64,000 nucleotides of DNA, taken from the NCBI GenBank assembly GCA_037892935.1, contig JAYXKI010000010.1, positions 1,426,001 to 1,490,000 of the forward strand. The letters run 5' to 3'. The translations under genes and the position numbers were made by a program. Below are positions 21,010 to 34,069 of this stretch, one piece after another. The stretch is from Phlebopus portentosus. Lineage: Eukaryota > Basidiomycota > Agaricomycetes > Boletales > Boletinellaceae. The notes under the pieces are model-generated. The model saw only the letters and a list, made by a program, of their open reading frames with translations, was not told the DNA's origin and did not search any database. Every line of letters begins with the position of its first letter. Position 1 is the stretch's first letter.

Positions 21010-21459
21010 GTAATTCCTAAGAATGGCAATCATCACGTGTTTATTCGCCATGTCGTGTTCAACCTCAGCAAAAATTGATTGAAATGAGTTTTTCTCCGTC
21101 AATATTCAACCATATTGTCCAGTTAAACAATGTAAAATCAGAGAAATTAATGATTAATATGTAGGACAAAAAAGAATCTGTATATTTTGCTTTGCCACTG
21201 CATGCTTGCAAAAATTTACAATCCTTTGGAATTCAGCAAAAAGCCTATGTCAAACTTGTGCTCCTAATTCATATGAGTAGACTATACAGAATGTTTTGTA
21301 GTAAATGTATCTGTAATTGATTTCTCTAATTTTACGTTGTTTAACTCAACAAAACAGCTGGATATTAACAGAGAAAATCCCATTTCAATCAATTTTTGCT
21401 GAAGTTGAACATGACGCAGTGAAAAAAACATGTGATGATTGGCATGCTAAGGAATTATG
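21010..21459. repeat. Large imperfect inverted repeat (about 142-bp arms, 167-bp spacer)
   Basis: The reverse complement of 21010-21150 aligns with 21318-21459 at roughly 80 percent identity with a single one-base gap. It includes an identical run, ATTTCAATCAATTTTTGCTGA. The whole sits in AT-rich DNA between the broken GH3 gene and the MFS gene. The arms could be the two halves of a foldback or MITE-like element, or head-to-head remnants of a longer transposon. I saw no clear target duplication at its edges. Confidence 0.75.
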
Positions 21460-22398
21460 CTGGGGACTGGCAAAGTCCAACATCGCCGCGCGATGCTTTT
21501 TTCAGCAGAGATTGAATGATTACCACTTTTAGCAGCCCTTATGGACTCTGAGTTACTAGCTTCTTTCATTACGCCAATTAAATTATTTCTCCCAGATAAA
21601 ACCTAGGCTTATTCCCAAGATGTTAGGCTATAGAATTCATTTTTGGTTTCAAAAAAATACTGTGTATTGAGGGAGGCATGATTTTTTCAAACATTTTCAA
21701 TGCATTTAAATTGTTACCCTCTATCAACAGAGCCTGATTCAGATCACGTGTTTGGGGCTTTCCACTTGTGTGATGCATACATCTTCCTGCCCAACTTCTT
21801 TAATGTAGAACCACTTTGCTACACAACTCATAATTTCAAGCTTTCATATGATAGATGGCATAATAATCTTCAAAATAGTCAAAAAATTTTGACTTGAGAT
21901 TGCATATTACCTAAGATATATCAAAATTCTTGAGTAATTCACCTCCTGCTTGACCAATTTTTGACCAAAATTTAAAAAAAAAAAATTTAACCAAAATTAA
22001 GATTTGCTTCCTATTTACAACATAGGGTACTTTATTTTGCTGAAGGTGCTTTGCAGAATGAGCCTTTATGCATTAAATAGGACCTCCAAAAACCGGTAAC
22101 TAAGCGAGCTCGCGTCGATCACCGGCGCTACTCGGCAGGGCCGTGGGAGTTCTTCACTGAACCATTGGGATTGCCGGTTCCCAATTATGCAATTTGCAAA
22201 CGGCAGTAAAACTTTAAATTCAGGCACGTGCGCTTCGGACATACTTCGGAATATCTACGACCGGCTCTTCGCCAAGTCCCGATAACGGTCTTTCTACCTC
22301 CTAGGCTGAAGACATGCCGACCAACTATATATGACAGTTCTGCTTTGTGTTCGTATTGGACAAACCTCCTCCCCTTCTATATCTCTCTAGCCTGTGCA
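21460..22398. other. AT-rich intergenic region upstream of the MFS gene
   Basis: This is AT-rich DNA with homopolymer A and T runs (for example near 21970-21990) and no supported gene. From about 22080 the composition turns more balanced; that part probably contains the promoter and 5' leader of the MFS gene. An in-frame upstream ATG at 22228 exists, but the resulting extension is not protein-like. Confidence 0.4.
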
Positions 22399-24580
22399 AT
22401 GCTTGAAGAAGCAAAGCCGGATTCACTCCTAGTCGTCACGGTCGAAAGAGAACGACGCCCCTTCGTCGGCGAAGATACTGAACTTGATCAATCAAGGGTA
22501 TCTGAAGTACCGACTGTTGCAGTACCCTCACTGGCGGCTAGGACGTCCAACGAGATGCTCGAAGATGTCAATGTACCACCCAAGAGTCCAGCGATGAAGC
22601 GGACAGAAAGAGTACAACTTTTCGCTCTATTCTTATCGATATTTGTTGCCGGCTGGGACGGGGGAACGTATGGACCGCTTTTACCTAGGTTTCAAACATA
22701 TTACGATGTTCGTCCACGAGGGAAGAGTTCTTCAAGTGATATATAATGAATCGCTTTTCAGGTCAACTATACTGTAGTGTCCATGATCTTCGTTTCGAAT
22801 TGCGTCGTACGTCTTCATTCAGGACTCAGACAGCGCTTGGAGAAGTCTTACCAATTTCAGGGCTTTATTGTTGGAGCAACCGCAAACGTTTATTTGACGG
22901 ATAGACTGGGGTTTGGGAAAGCAAGTATCAGACTTCGTCTTGTATTTGCTTCTTGCTAATGTCATGGGCAGACAATCGTTTTAGGTCAGGTGAACTGGAT
23001 TCCTTTTCGCGAATCTATCTAATAATCGTTTCAGGAGCAATTGGACAAGTGATTGGTTACTCGCTATTATCTGCGCGTCTGCCATTCCCTGCCTTCTGCG
23101 TCGCATTTTTCATCAACGGTTGGGGTATGTCTCTTCAGGTGAGTGCTCAAGCAGGAGTCTACTTCTTCTGCTAAGGGACCTTCTAGGATGCTCAAGCGAA
23201 CGGATATGTAGTTGCATTAAGCAGAGATTCTGCCACGAAGATGGGAATCATGCATGCAATCTATGGTACGACACAGATTTCAAAACCGGACAAATGTCGT
23301 CGCATCTTAGACGATCTCATTTTCCCACAGGATTGGGTGCTATGATTGCACCATTCTCCGCAACCCAGTTTGCTGAGATGACGCACCGATGGTCCCTTCA
23401 TTTTGTCGTTTCAGTGGTAATTGCTGTAGTGAACACGATGACCTTAGTTCTCGTTTTCCGTGGCAAAACCCAAGATGGTGCGTTGGATCCCTACAGTTAC
23501 GCCTGCCGCAACTTATTTCTCACGTCCCTGCAGAATGCTATCTTGAGATCGGGGAACCAACTATGAAACGCGGGACCAGCCAACACAACAAATACAGACA
23601 GATTTTTACTCACAAGGTTATGCATGTGTTGGCATTTTACAGCTTTGTATATGTAGGAGTCGAGATCACGATATCAGGTCCGTATTTTCTTAGAACATAA
23701 CTATTCACTGTTTAATTTCTGGTGTAGGATGGACTGTTTCATACCTGCAGGAATACCGGGACGCAGGTGCTTCTTCTGGATATGTCTCAACTGGATTCTT
23801 TGGAGGTACGATTAAGGTACTTCGCTAGGGATTGGCTTAATGAAGCCTTCACGACAATAGGTATCACTCTTGGACGCGTTGCCTTGCTGTGGGTGAACAA
23901 AAAGGTAAGTCTGATCTCTGTGGGGTGATGACCATAATCCAAATGTAGACCATCTTCAGATCGGAGAATACCGAGTCATGTATATCTACATGTTGTTATC
24001 CCTCGGGTTTGTAGCTTCCTATCTGATTGCTACAGCATCTTCACTGATTAAAATATTTAGTCTTGAGCTTGTCGTATGGCTGGTTCCATCTGTCGTCATT
24101 GCCGGAGTAGCAGTCTCATTTGTCGGCTTCTTCCTTGGCCCGATATATCCTATCATCATAAACGAGGCTGGTCGTCAAATTCCTCAATGGCTGCTTACCG
24201 GCTCTGTTGGATGGATAGCCTCCTTCGGCTTCTCAGGTGTGTGTGCACATACATATTCGAATCTACTTATAATCGTGACTCAAATGACCTCAATTCAACC
24301 AGGCTCGGCCCTCTTCCCTTTCATCACGGGTGCCCTTTCCGAAGAGTTTGGAATTGTAGCTTTGCAGCCAGTGTAAGCCTTCTACTTCCAGATATTTACG
24401 ACCAAAGAGCTGAAACTACTATTTAGGCTTATCGTTCTGATGGCTGTCATGATCGGTCTATGGTTACTTGTTCCGAGCGGCCGCCGTCGAGCTCGCCAAA
24501 TGATCAAAGAGAGTGATATGACTGAAAAGCCCCCTCGGGATGCGAGTGGTGTGGCTCAGAATGCAACGCCTGGCGTGTAG
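22399..24580 (+). CDS. Major facilitator superfamily transporter (FHS/Bsc6-like)
   Basis: This is a polytopic membrane transporter with about 12 predicted membrane segments in about ten exons, of unknown substrate. The N-terminal soluble part runs from MLEEAKPDSL to about residue 75. The first membrane segment is in LFALFLSIFVAGWDGGTYGP. Later landmarks are GFIVGATANVYLTDRLGFGK, the AIGQVIGYSLLSARLPFPAF segment, MGIMHAIYGLGAMIAPF, a central cytoplasmic loop, and GWTVSYLQEYRDAGASSGYV. The C-terminal tail is polar and ends ATPGV. The arrangement matches fungal MFS proteins near yeast Bsc6 (inference from pattern). The intron at 22921-22971 must be GC-AG (donor GCAAGT) to keep frame between LGFGK and TIVLG. 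The other introns I checked are GT-AG. The frame is otherwise intact. Confidence 0.88.
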
Positions 24581-25253
24581 ATCTTCTGTAGCGAATCGGT
24601 CTTTTGGGTCCTACCAGAACACAAAACTTATCAATTTTGAATTGAAGCGCGGCATATTCACCTATATTCAATTATAGAAATTGAAATCATAATTAAGTTA
24701 TTTTTGCGCCGGCACTCGTTGTCCGAATTGCTGACCCTTAGAGCCTTACTTCTTCCGTTTAAAACATAACGTATATCTGACGAGTGTAGATGATGCCATG
24801 GATCTGACAAAGTTGTTCAAGAAGGGCCGTCGGTGATGCCCCCAAAAAATTAGTATAGAAGGAAAGCATCATCGTGAATCGCTGCACCGAAAGCATTCAG
24901 AGACCCCCGTACGGCATCATACATACCCATTAATAAATCGTACGGTACGGTACGGAATTGAAGTCAAAAAGCATAATATAATTACATAAGCATATGCCGC
25001 ATGACTCTACAACACCATCATTTTTAGAATCTCATTTTTCCCCCCTTCATGTGAAAGTAAGTACTTATATTGTACCCTACATTACAGTAATCAAAGTTCG
25101 GCACAGTCCAGAGACGAAGACCGATGTGCCAATCGGAACACGCAAAGATGAGTTGTCGATCGTACCACTTCAGATTTAATAATGATATAAGCTAGAGAAA
25201 AATTCCGGAGGTTGGTCTCGTCCGTCCGCCAACACGGTGACTCTCCGTTCATC
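24581..25253. promoter_or_regulatory. Intergenic region between MFS and ERG4 (contains ERG4 promoter)
   Basis: This 673-bp stretch between two plus-strand genes has no supported coding frame. It contains a short direct repeat (TACGG three times at 24941-24955). It should hold the MFS terminator and the ERG4 promoter. I find no recognisable sterol-regulatory element. Confidence 0.4.
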
Positions 25254-27066
25254 ATGGGTGCTCAAAGTGAGCTTCGCCAGCGCAAATCTACCCCAGCCAA
25301 TGGCTTTACCCCGAGCGAGGTGGGTAGAAAACGCGATGAACGATTGGACAAGCATGAGCAGTACGTGTCTATTTTCATGCTTTCGGGCTTGCCTCCGCCA
25401 TCTTCACGATGCGTTGCTTTTGTAGTTATGAGTTTGGTGGACCTTGGGGTGTCGTCGCTATGATGATCGGATTCCCGATCCTCATGTATTATCTCTGGAT
25501 TTGCTTGTGGTTCCATGACGGCAAGCTTGTATACCCGACGTCCTTGGACGATGTGCAACCATTTTTAGAGAGAATGTGGGATCATGTACGAACGGTGAGC
25601 ACCAAGGTCAATTCCAAAAAGTCCTTTATTTACGATGACGTGGTAGGAAGCGAGCCCGAATGCGTATGCCTGGAAAGTCTATTCTGGCTTTTTCTTCTTC
25701 CAGCTCTTTATAGCCTTTATTATGCCTGGCTATCAACAAGAGGGTCTCCCTGTCCCGTCTCTTGGGTATAAGACTCTCATGTACAAGTGCAATGCCCTTT
25801 CATGCCTATACGTTACTATGGCCACAGCAGCCATCCTTCACATCTCTGGCATATTCCCCCTCACGTCCATCATCGAAAACTACGGACACCTCATGACTGT
25901 TGCTATCATTTACAGCTTCGCCGTGAGCTTTGGTATGTATTTCATATCAGTCGCGAAGGGAAGGCAAATTCGGATGTCGGGAAACTTCTTTTACGATGTG
26001 TTCATGGGTGCCGCGCTCAATCCTCGTATTGGAAGCGTAGATTTAAAGATGTGGGCGGAGGTGCGCATCCCGTGGAACATTACTTTCTTCCTTGCGGTAT
26101 CCGGTGCTTGTATGCAATACGAGAAGTACGGATATGTTACTCCTGTAAGTTTTCTTGGTCTCGTTGAATGCGGATGTTTGTTACCTACTATTTAGAATAT
26201 GGCATTCATGTGCCTTGCTACTTGGCTTTATGTGAATGCTTGGTGAGTTGGATTTAATTGCCACACGAGATATCTAGCTCACCCCACCATAGTGGTAAAG
26301 GAGAAGAATGCATTCCTCAGACCTGGGATATGTTCCATGAAAAATGGGGATTCATGGTTATTTTCTGGAACTTTGCTGGTGTACCATTCGTAAGCACGAT
26401 TCACACCAACGGTTTCTGTGATTGTTTTGACTAAGAGTCCCACTAGACTTATGTTTACTCCGTTGTCTACATGGCTAGACATGACCCCTTTGAGTACAAG
26501 TTCTCGACACCAGCTTATATCGCGTTATACGCGACACTATTGACAGCTTACTATATGTACGATATTTTTCTCTTACTGGAAGAAGGCTAAAAGTCCCAAC
26601 TAAAATTTGGTGCAGCTTCGACACGTCAATGTCCCAAAAGAGCCGCTTCAAGATGCAGACGCAAGGCACGTTCAAGTGGCGCAAAGCTTTCCCGCAGTTT
26701 CCTTGGGGCACAATCGAGAATCCGACTTACATCCAGACAGAGCATGGGTGTGTTTTTATGTTCTTTGTTATTCATGATTTTTATTTTCTTATGTTACCAA
26801 AAAATACAGCAACCGCCTTCTGACAAGTGGCTGGTGGGCATACGCTCGCAAGCCAAACTACACAGCTGACTGGGTACAGAGCCTCACATGGGGCCTCTGT
26901 ATCGGTTCCGCATCGATCATCCCTTACTTCTATTCTGTCTTCTTCATCAACGTTCTAATTCACCGGTGCGGACGTGACTTTGAGCGCTGTGCGGTCAAGT
27001 ACGGCAAGGACTGGGATCGCTATTGCGAAATTGTCAAGTACAAGTTCATCCCTTACGTTTACTAAG
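25254..27066 (+). CDS. ERG4: Delta(24(24(1)))-sterol reductase, last step of ergosterol synthesis
   Basis: Erg4 reduces the C-24(28) double bond using NADPH to give ergosterol, in the ER membrane. The start is [12 protein letters not shown] (ATG 25254) and the stop TAA is at 27064-27066. Hallmarks include [67 protein letters not shown], the [19 protein letters not shown] region typical of ERG4/ERG24 reductases, and the C-terminal [19 protein letters not shown]. Seven to eight hydrophobic segments are visible. All introns are short GT-AG and splice in frame. The gene is intact and of usual length (about 465 residues). It converges with the sorting-nexin gene. Confidence 0.95.
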
Positions 27067-27382
27067 CAGTTGATTAGTTGATTCGCGTGCATAACCGTCT
27101 TGATTCGAAATATAGTAGACTTCCGTGCCTGGTATGGGCAATTTTTTGGTAACAAAACGGGATGACATTACGAAATGGAAAGGAAGACACTAGTGAAGAT
27201 AATTGCGACAAGGTGAACATACGTATGAAATATACCAATGCGAGTGCACACGACGGAGGCAAAACAAGAAGAACAAAAGAAAAAAATAAAATAGTTCCGT
27301 TCATAATGAACAACCGGAGGTATCGTGACAGTGATGTCGATAGAGATCCTGATGGACGAGTAGTAAAGTCGAGTTAGAATCG
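27067..27382. other. Convergent 3' intergenic region between ERG4 and MVP1
   Basis: No coding frame is supported. An A-rich run near 27270-27290 and opposing stop codons on each side suggest overlapping 3' UTRs and terminators. Confidence 0.4.
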
Positions 27383-30051
27383 TTATTCGTAGGGCATATT
27401 CTCGACTGCTTCGGCAAGTGAATTCCAGTTGGTCAAGACGACTTCTGCGAAGGCGCTCTCGTCTCGTGTGAATTCCCGAACGATCTGTGTTATGAGTGTG
27501 TTTTCGCGATTGTGCAGGACAACACGAAGCTCGTGCCACATACTAGGAGTAAGCAACCAGACTCAGTAATTCCTCCTTCCGGATACAGAGAACAGGCAAC
27601 TTACTTATAGCGAATGAAGATGCGTCGGTTCAGTAGTGATGCGATTGTGGCTTGGTCGTGTTCAACAAGGCCAGACAATCGATCTACTTCTTGCTCCCAG
27701 CCGTCCTTCTGGGCTACGCGGATTCCTTCGAGCTTTGATTGCGTTGTCTCAATACGTTTCTTCAGACGCTCGACGTTGTCGCTTGAGAGACGGTCATGGC
27801 GTAAGAACAAGTCACGCATGGCGATGTATAAATCGCGTTGACTCTGGAAAGGAACAATCCAGTAACGTCATATATCTGATGGCAGAGCTAATTTACCTTA
27901 AGAGCTTCGAGCGTGGACAGTGACATGACTCGTGCCTAATAACAAATTCATTAAATGGCTAAATCCCTCAAGCAGATGGACAGACGAACTCTTTGATCCA
28001 AGTTGTCCGATTGCTTGCCGATATGATTGGATACCTGTTCTAAACCCGACCGCACGCCTGAGCACAGCTCGCAATCATCACCGCGCCAACATTGGGCATT
28101 CAGTTCGTTGAGTGCATTTAGGGTAATTGTTAACCGCGAAAGATCCGCCTGTGAGTCCTCCCAGTAAGAGGTGTAAAAGCCGCCATCGGCAGAGCCATCC
28201 GGACGCGCAGAACCAACGATCGGTGCAGAAGCAAATGACCCGAATACGGATACGGATGGGAGCACCGGCAGAACGGATGAGACCATTGAAACCGGAGAGG
28301 CAGGAGGTGATGAGGTCGGCGATGCAGCCGATGATGATGAGGGGACAGAGGGAGTCAGAACGGACGATAAGAACGAGCGCCTGAAGATGGCATGAGGATT
28401 CCGTACCGCTGCCGCTTCGCGTCGTTTGATAAGGCGCTCTGCCAATATGCAAATCTTCTGCCACTGTTCAATAACAGGACTTAATTTGTTGCGAACGATC
28501 CTACGAGAAATTATGTTAGTCGGTCAAGATGGATTAGTCTGAAGATAATGTACTTCAGCTTGTCCTCAAGGTCGCTTGGAATCGTCATCTCCTCGACTTT
28601 GTCGAGACGTTTGCTTGCTGACTCTTCCTCCAAAGACAAGGTATTGTGCTTCCGCCACTGCTCAAGCGACGGCTCAGTCAAGAACACTGCAAGTAAGCCA
28701 TCTTCTTTAATGACTGGGTGATTACTGGGGGCTCTTTAGTTGATCCATATCTGATCAGAAGGGCTCGCCTTACACTACAAAATTTAAGAATCGTTGAAGC
28801 CCTCTCCTGTATTATTGATTCAGTTATGAAATGTAGCTGAGAGTGCTGTTTCCGAGCGACTTGCCTCCTTTGCTCCAAGAAAGACTCGTCAGCTGGTAAT
28901 ATCGGGGTCAGTTGAGATGCAGGAAGTGTGGGGAGGGAGCACATACGACCGATACGTTTAGGAGGCAACTGGAGTAGTAGTCGGAAAGGGTATCTTCGAA
29001 CGAGGCATTCCCATAGGAAAGCGAATTCCGAATACCTTCTTGAAACTGGTGTACCTCGCTGGAAATGGAAATGAGAAACACGAGAAAACGCGGACAACAA
29101 AATATCTCACGTCGGAAGCCACGGCATATAACATGTATCTCTTCAGAATAAAACCCTGCATGCCGATAAGCTGGACTTGTACACGCTCCTGCCTCCTCCA
29201 CCATTCCCTCGGTAAGCCTGTACCACTAATGCTCGAAGGTGCACCATTCACAAGGCTAGCATTTCCGCCATTTGTATCAGTGACACGCTGCCAAGGATCA
29301 TCTGACGAGTAAGTCGGTTGCATTGCGTCACGCGGTAAAGTCACCACGGTATCGCGACGGGAGGAAAATGTAGATGTAGCTGGAGCGATTGCTCCAAGGT
29401 CAAGCGACGGCACAGGGAGTGCATCTTGGGCAGCCAGAGACGCGACCTGCTCAATGGAAATATCTAGAAAGCATTCAGAATATAATGACGTCGTGCTCAC
29501 TGATGTTGCTTACCTTTTCCGGTTTGCGCCAAAGCCACGAGAGCAAGAGCAACAAAGAACTCGAGCTTGGACACCCGAGGTCGAGAACTGACAAGATTCA
29601 CAATCTGAAATTCCGTCAGACAGATATCGCACTTCGCAGAGATTTAAGAGCTTCACCCTATCAATGGTAGATGCCGATACGCCAGAAGTGAGGAGAACGC
29701 GGAACAACGAACTGATAGACGTTTCTCCTGTCCCTGATGGGTTTACTACACCAAACGCTTTCTGATACAGCGAGGGTGCCTTAGCTTCATCTGAGAGAAC
29801 GGTTAAATTTCTTCAAGCTTCCATACTGAATGTAAACATATACCAAGGACAGAAGCAAATGGTGACGGCGGTACTGCTGAAGGGGGAGGTGGTAAATCGG
29901 GGGAAGGAGCCGAGCTCCATGGGTCTAAGCCATCATAAGTTGAGTTTGCAAGAGGGTCATCACCCATGAAGTTTGCGCTTCCAAAGCCGTTGTTTGCCGT
30001 GAGCGAACCAGAGGTCCCGTAGCGATGAGTTTGACGAGGAGTATTGAACAT
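27383..30051 (-). CDS. MVP1: Sorting nexin with PX and BAR domains (Mvp1/SNX8-like)
   Basis: Mvp1 binds PtdIns(3)P on endosomes and forms tubules that return cargo to the Golgi. The N-terminus (MFNTPRQTHRYG) is disordered and followed by an EH-like helical part (FRVLLTSGVSASTIDRIVNL, LEFFVALALVALAQTGK). The PX domain runs from RVQVQLIGMQGFILKRYMLY through RRYSEFAFLW and RYPFRLLLQLPPKRIG to GLQRFLNFVVNHPV; the RRYSEF arginine is the usual phosphoinositide ligand. A long helical C-terminal part (KLSPVIEQW to MPYE at the stop) fits a BAR domain. It holds a low-complexity S/P/V insert near 28200-28400. The introns I followed are short GT-AG. The start ATG (30049-30051) lies 204 bp from the divergent YVC1 start. 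Confidence 0.88.
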
Positions 30052-30255
30052 CGTCGACGAATAATGCCGACCTCTGCCTGTGACGATGATTGTCAGTCCG
30101 TGAAGATCGACGGATGGAGCACGTGACTTCCCTTAACCGCGTTGCCCTTCGTTTGCACCTTCAACTTGTCACTCTTCTATCACTATTTCTTGTTAGAGAC
30201 ATTCTCGCCTGTTCCGCTGCACCAAAAGGATTGCCGGCGTCAACCTGTATCCATC
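30052..30255. promoter_or_regulatory. Divergent promoter region MVP1/YVC1
   Basis: Only 204 bp separate the two start codons, so the genes must share or overlap promoters and 5' leaders. It contains a T/C-rich stretch near 30170-30200, read toward YVC1. Both products act on the endosome-vacuole system. Confidence 0.55.
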
Positions 30256-33200
30256 ATGAATGCGGACGAAGCTGCTAGCGAACTACATCCACTTCTCAAG
30301 AATGAAGACGTGGACGCGACACCCGTTTATCCAATCATTCACATGATTCGTCAAGTGTGTGTTTATTCACCTGATTTGTGACCGTTTCTCATAGGCATTT
30401 GGTCTATTGTAGGACATGATAGTGAGCGCCATTTATACCGGCTTAGTTGCAGGGCTGATAGTTTACCACTTCCTTCTTTGTGTGTAGCACTTCATCGGTA
30501 TGGTCTCTTCTCGCGCCTGCTCTGTTTGTTTGATACTGATTACCTGTGAAGATACCCCATTAACATATGATGCTTTGACCGCTCCTGATCTCACGTATAC
30601 TCTCACTAAGCCTTTGGAAGACAAATATGCAAATATTCAGCGCAAAGGGAATTACTCGGTTGTCTTCTGCTTTCTGCTCAACCGAGTTAATTTCCTTCGG
30701 GATCAGAACCTCGTGACTTCATCTCTTTCGCGCTCTCGTGCTGCTCTATGCGAAATAATGGCTACTCGGTTGCTCCGACTGTACGGCGATAGCACACTTG
30801 AACTTGCATTCGTGACTACAACGAGCTGGCGAGTCTACTCTGGCGCAGATGAGGGGATGCTTAAGCATCTCCTGGAAGAACTCGATATTGACGATGTGGA
30901 GGAACGTGTTGGAAACGCCATTGAAATGGCTATCATCGGAAAAGCGAAGGGATTCATAAAAAGCTCGGCATGCCAGAGGGTCATTGACAGTATATGGAGG
31001 TTAGAACTTGACTCCATAAGCCATGATTCCGACTCACATACTTGTTGACAAACCTAGCGGTAAATGTGTGTATCAAGCGCAAAGCAGCCATTCAATCCTA
31101 TCAGATGTAAGGATGTCGAGCCTTCGGTTCTTCACCTGATCCAGAATCTAATCTAATCTATTTTGGAAGACGTACAAGCAGACTCCGATTCATTTCTATG
31201 ACCCTCACAAGGCCCCTCTGCTCGACCATTACCGGTGTGGTGAAGCTCTGTCTTCACTTGCTCTTCCTCACTCATCGCCTATTCAGCTTGAAAGTCCCGG
31301 CAATTCGATCTGTCCTTGAATATATGAAGTGAGTCAATATTTGTTTCGTTCGTTTTCCAGATTCTTTTAAGGTTTATCTCCGCGACTATAGCTTTCTGAT
31401 TCTCTTCATCCTCTTCGTCCTGACACTGGAATTCAATGAGTTGAACCGACTGAATTGGATTGAAATAGCGTTCATGGTTTATGCTCTCGGTGAATTTTAT
31501 TCCTTGTTACTGGAGTTGATATGCTGAGCTCCAACGTCAGGTTTCGCTTTGGAGAAAGTAGCTGCGATGCAAGAGCATGGTTTGAAAGTCTATTTCACGG
31601 GAACCTGGGTAAGTTATAATTTTCCAAGACTTTGCGATGCTCATGGAGGCTGATTGAGATTAGAACGGCTTCGATCTCGCACTCAGTGAGCTTGATGACG
31701 TCTATCCTGGGATGACATCCTGATTCTTTGTGTCTCAGTTACCATCTTCGTTGCCTATGCATCGTTACGGCTGACCGGTTTCCGTTACGACAGTAAGTTC
31801 CGCAAAATTCAGGACGAAGTGGCACACCAATCGTTTTGTCTTAGATCGATGGGCAAGATCGAGCGGTATCGACTGCTTGGCGCTTGCAGGGTGCTTACTT
31901 TTTCCGAGGTAAATTCAACCTTATTTGCGAGTCTGACTTTCTTAACCACTGACGTGAATGTCAGATTAGCTTTTGCTACCCTAAAGAACAACCTTGTGAG
32001 GGCATGAATGCCAGGACCATACAGCTGTGGACTGATTTACATTCATACAGATGGTCTTATCTCTGAGGGCGATGATCATACAGTTTGTTGTTCTCATGCT
32101 CATTGCCGCATTCTGTTTCGCTGGTTTCCTGTACGCCCTGTGGACGTGAGCGGGTTATTTATTAGTCAAGCATGAACGATTGCTGATGCAATTCTAGGCT
32201 TGCGAGGAATGAGGCAAAGCGAGTCGTCTTGGCTTTACAGCACTTAAGATAATTAACTGACAGCAAATATAGTTACTCCGCGAGCGATATATTCTGGTGG
32301 ATGGCTGACCTTTGGTTTGGTCTAGATGCAACCGGATTTATGCTGGCCTGTAAGTCGCAACTCTCGCATAGCTATTTCCTTGTTAGCTAAAGGCCGCCAT
32401 GAAGCATCATTCCATCAATATTTCGGTCCAATTTTGATGGTTTCATACGCTTGCTTGAGTAATACCCTCCTTCTGACTGGTGAGTGTGCTTTGTGAGCTT
32501 CTTTCCTCCCATACTCACTTCGCTGGCATATAGTCTTGGTATCTGTATGTGTCCCAGAGTTACTCTGACAGATCATGTTCTGAAGCGGGCTTAGATTCTA
32601 TCGCATACCTTTTCGACGATCAGTGAGGACGCACCTGCCGAGGTGTGCTACAGAGCTTTGTTCATCCTCACCCTACTCAATAAATTCTATTCAGGCCATG
32701 TTCCGAAGAGCTGTCCTTACTATCGAAGGGTTTGTTTCCTTTCGGTTTCTGCTTCGAGATCACTGACTTCGTCTTAGAGTGAAGGCTGACTACCTGTTCT
32801 CTTATCAACCTCCTGTGAACGTCATCGCTCTCTGCATCATGCTCCCCGCAAGCTATATCTTGACACCAAGATGGTTCCATAAAGTACGTCTAAGCGAGTG
32901 TGCATTCTCTCTTGACGCTAACGTCAGGTGCAGGTCAACGTGTTTATGATCAGGTATGATCTTGTTTCAAGTAAGAAGCTGTTGCTCAATACATCTCCGT
33001 CAGAGTGACAAGTTTTCCTATCTTGCTCTTTATTGCCTTTTACGAGCGCAAAACAAAGCAGATCGAAGCTACTACATTCTCAGAGTTTGTGTCCGCAACT
33101 ACAGAGAGAATGATGGAGACTTTGCCCCGAAGCATCAAGAGAATGAGTGAGCGCCAAGCTTTTTGTGTCCTTTATAACATTCTCCGACCGGTTTCTTTCA

Positions 33201-34069
33201 GCCTTTTTCGAGGGCCTGTTTGCTGGGAAGGCTTCTGATATCGACGTGGTTAGTCTGACATTCCATGGGTAACCAACATGGTTAGTGAACGAGCATAACA
33301 GATTTTTGATATCGAGGACGAAATGATGCAGTTTGCAAGTGAAAGTGCTCTGGATACGAGAGATCTCGAGAGCACACCGTCTTTGAAGCCCACAGCTACG
33401 GATCCAGCGCGTCGAGGTTCCCAAGCATCACGTCGAGTATCCATGCAAAGCGCGAAACCGATGAAGCTAGTTCCATCCAATTCATCTGCAATCTCAATGG
33501 CTAGTCAGGATGGACAAGGTCCGTCATCTCCTCCCTCGACCAAAGGAATCCGGCAAAGGCTTGCATCCGTCGTACAGCGCGGAGCGGAGGCTGTGAATAA
33601 CATCACTAGTCCATTAGCTCAGATTTACCAGCCTCTCGTGGTCGATGATGATATTGTCGAGGAGATAGCCGAACCGTCCCAGACAATGCCAACCAGCAAT
33701 CTAAATTACGCTCCCGGCATGCGTCGACGTCTTTCATCAATGCACAGGTTCCCGCCAATGCAGCCCGCGGGTGCGCACCGGAGCTTAAATAGCACGTATG
33801 GCCAAAACCGAGGTGGAAATCTTCTGGATGGTGAGATGTTGCAAGAGAGCCCGAGATCGACGGATCCTTTCACTCCTGTTAGAGAAGGGCGTATAGAGGA
33901 AGAAGGCACCTCACCTCCTGAGCCGGCTAGTCAGGTTCTCGAAGGAGAGGAGACACCAAGCCGGGCTCCGCAGGTCAACGAACGTCTTGCTAAAATCGAG
34001 GAGCGACAAAAACGTCTGGAGGATCTCATATTGCAGCTTATTGAAGATCTGCGACCGAGAAGGCGCTGA
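30256..34069 (+). CDS. YVC1: Vacuolar TRP-type calcium channel (Yvc1-like)
   Basis: Yvc1 releases Ca2+ from the vacuole on osmotic or mechanical stress. The chain starts MNADEAASELHPLLKNEDVD (ATG 30256). It is cut by many short introns, including very small exons (DMI and HFI near 30414-30500). An N-terminal cytosolic part is followed by TYKQTPIHFYDPHKAPLLDH. Membrane helices include NFLILFILFVLTLEFNEL, TIFVAYASLRLTGFRYD and FVVLMLIAAFCFAGFLYAL. The conserved pore region is YSASDIFWWMADLWFGLDAT, followed by PILMVSYACLSNTLLLTVLV and FSTISEDAPAE. The C-terminal cytosolic tail (about 33300-34069) is disordered and ends in a short coiled coil (RLAKIEERQKRLEDLILQL). The frame was intact at the splice sites I followed. 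Confidence 0.92.

Noticed and set aside
22228..22398. In-frame ATG at 22228 as start of the MFS transporter
   Set aside because: The extra 57 residues read as translated leader with no homolog-like pattern; ATG 22399 gives a normal hydrophilic MFS N-terminus.
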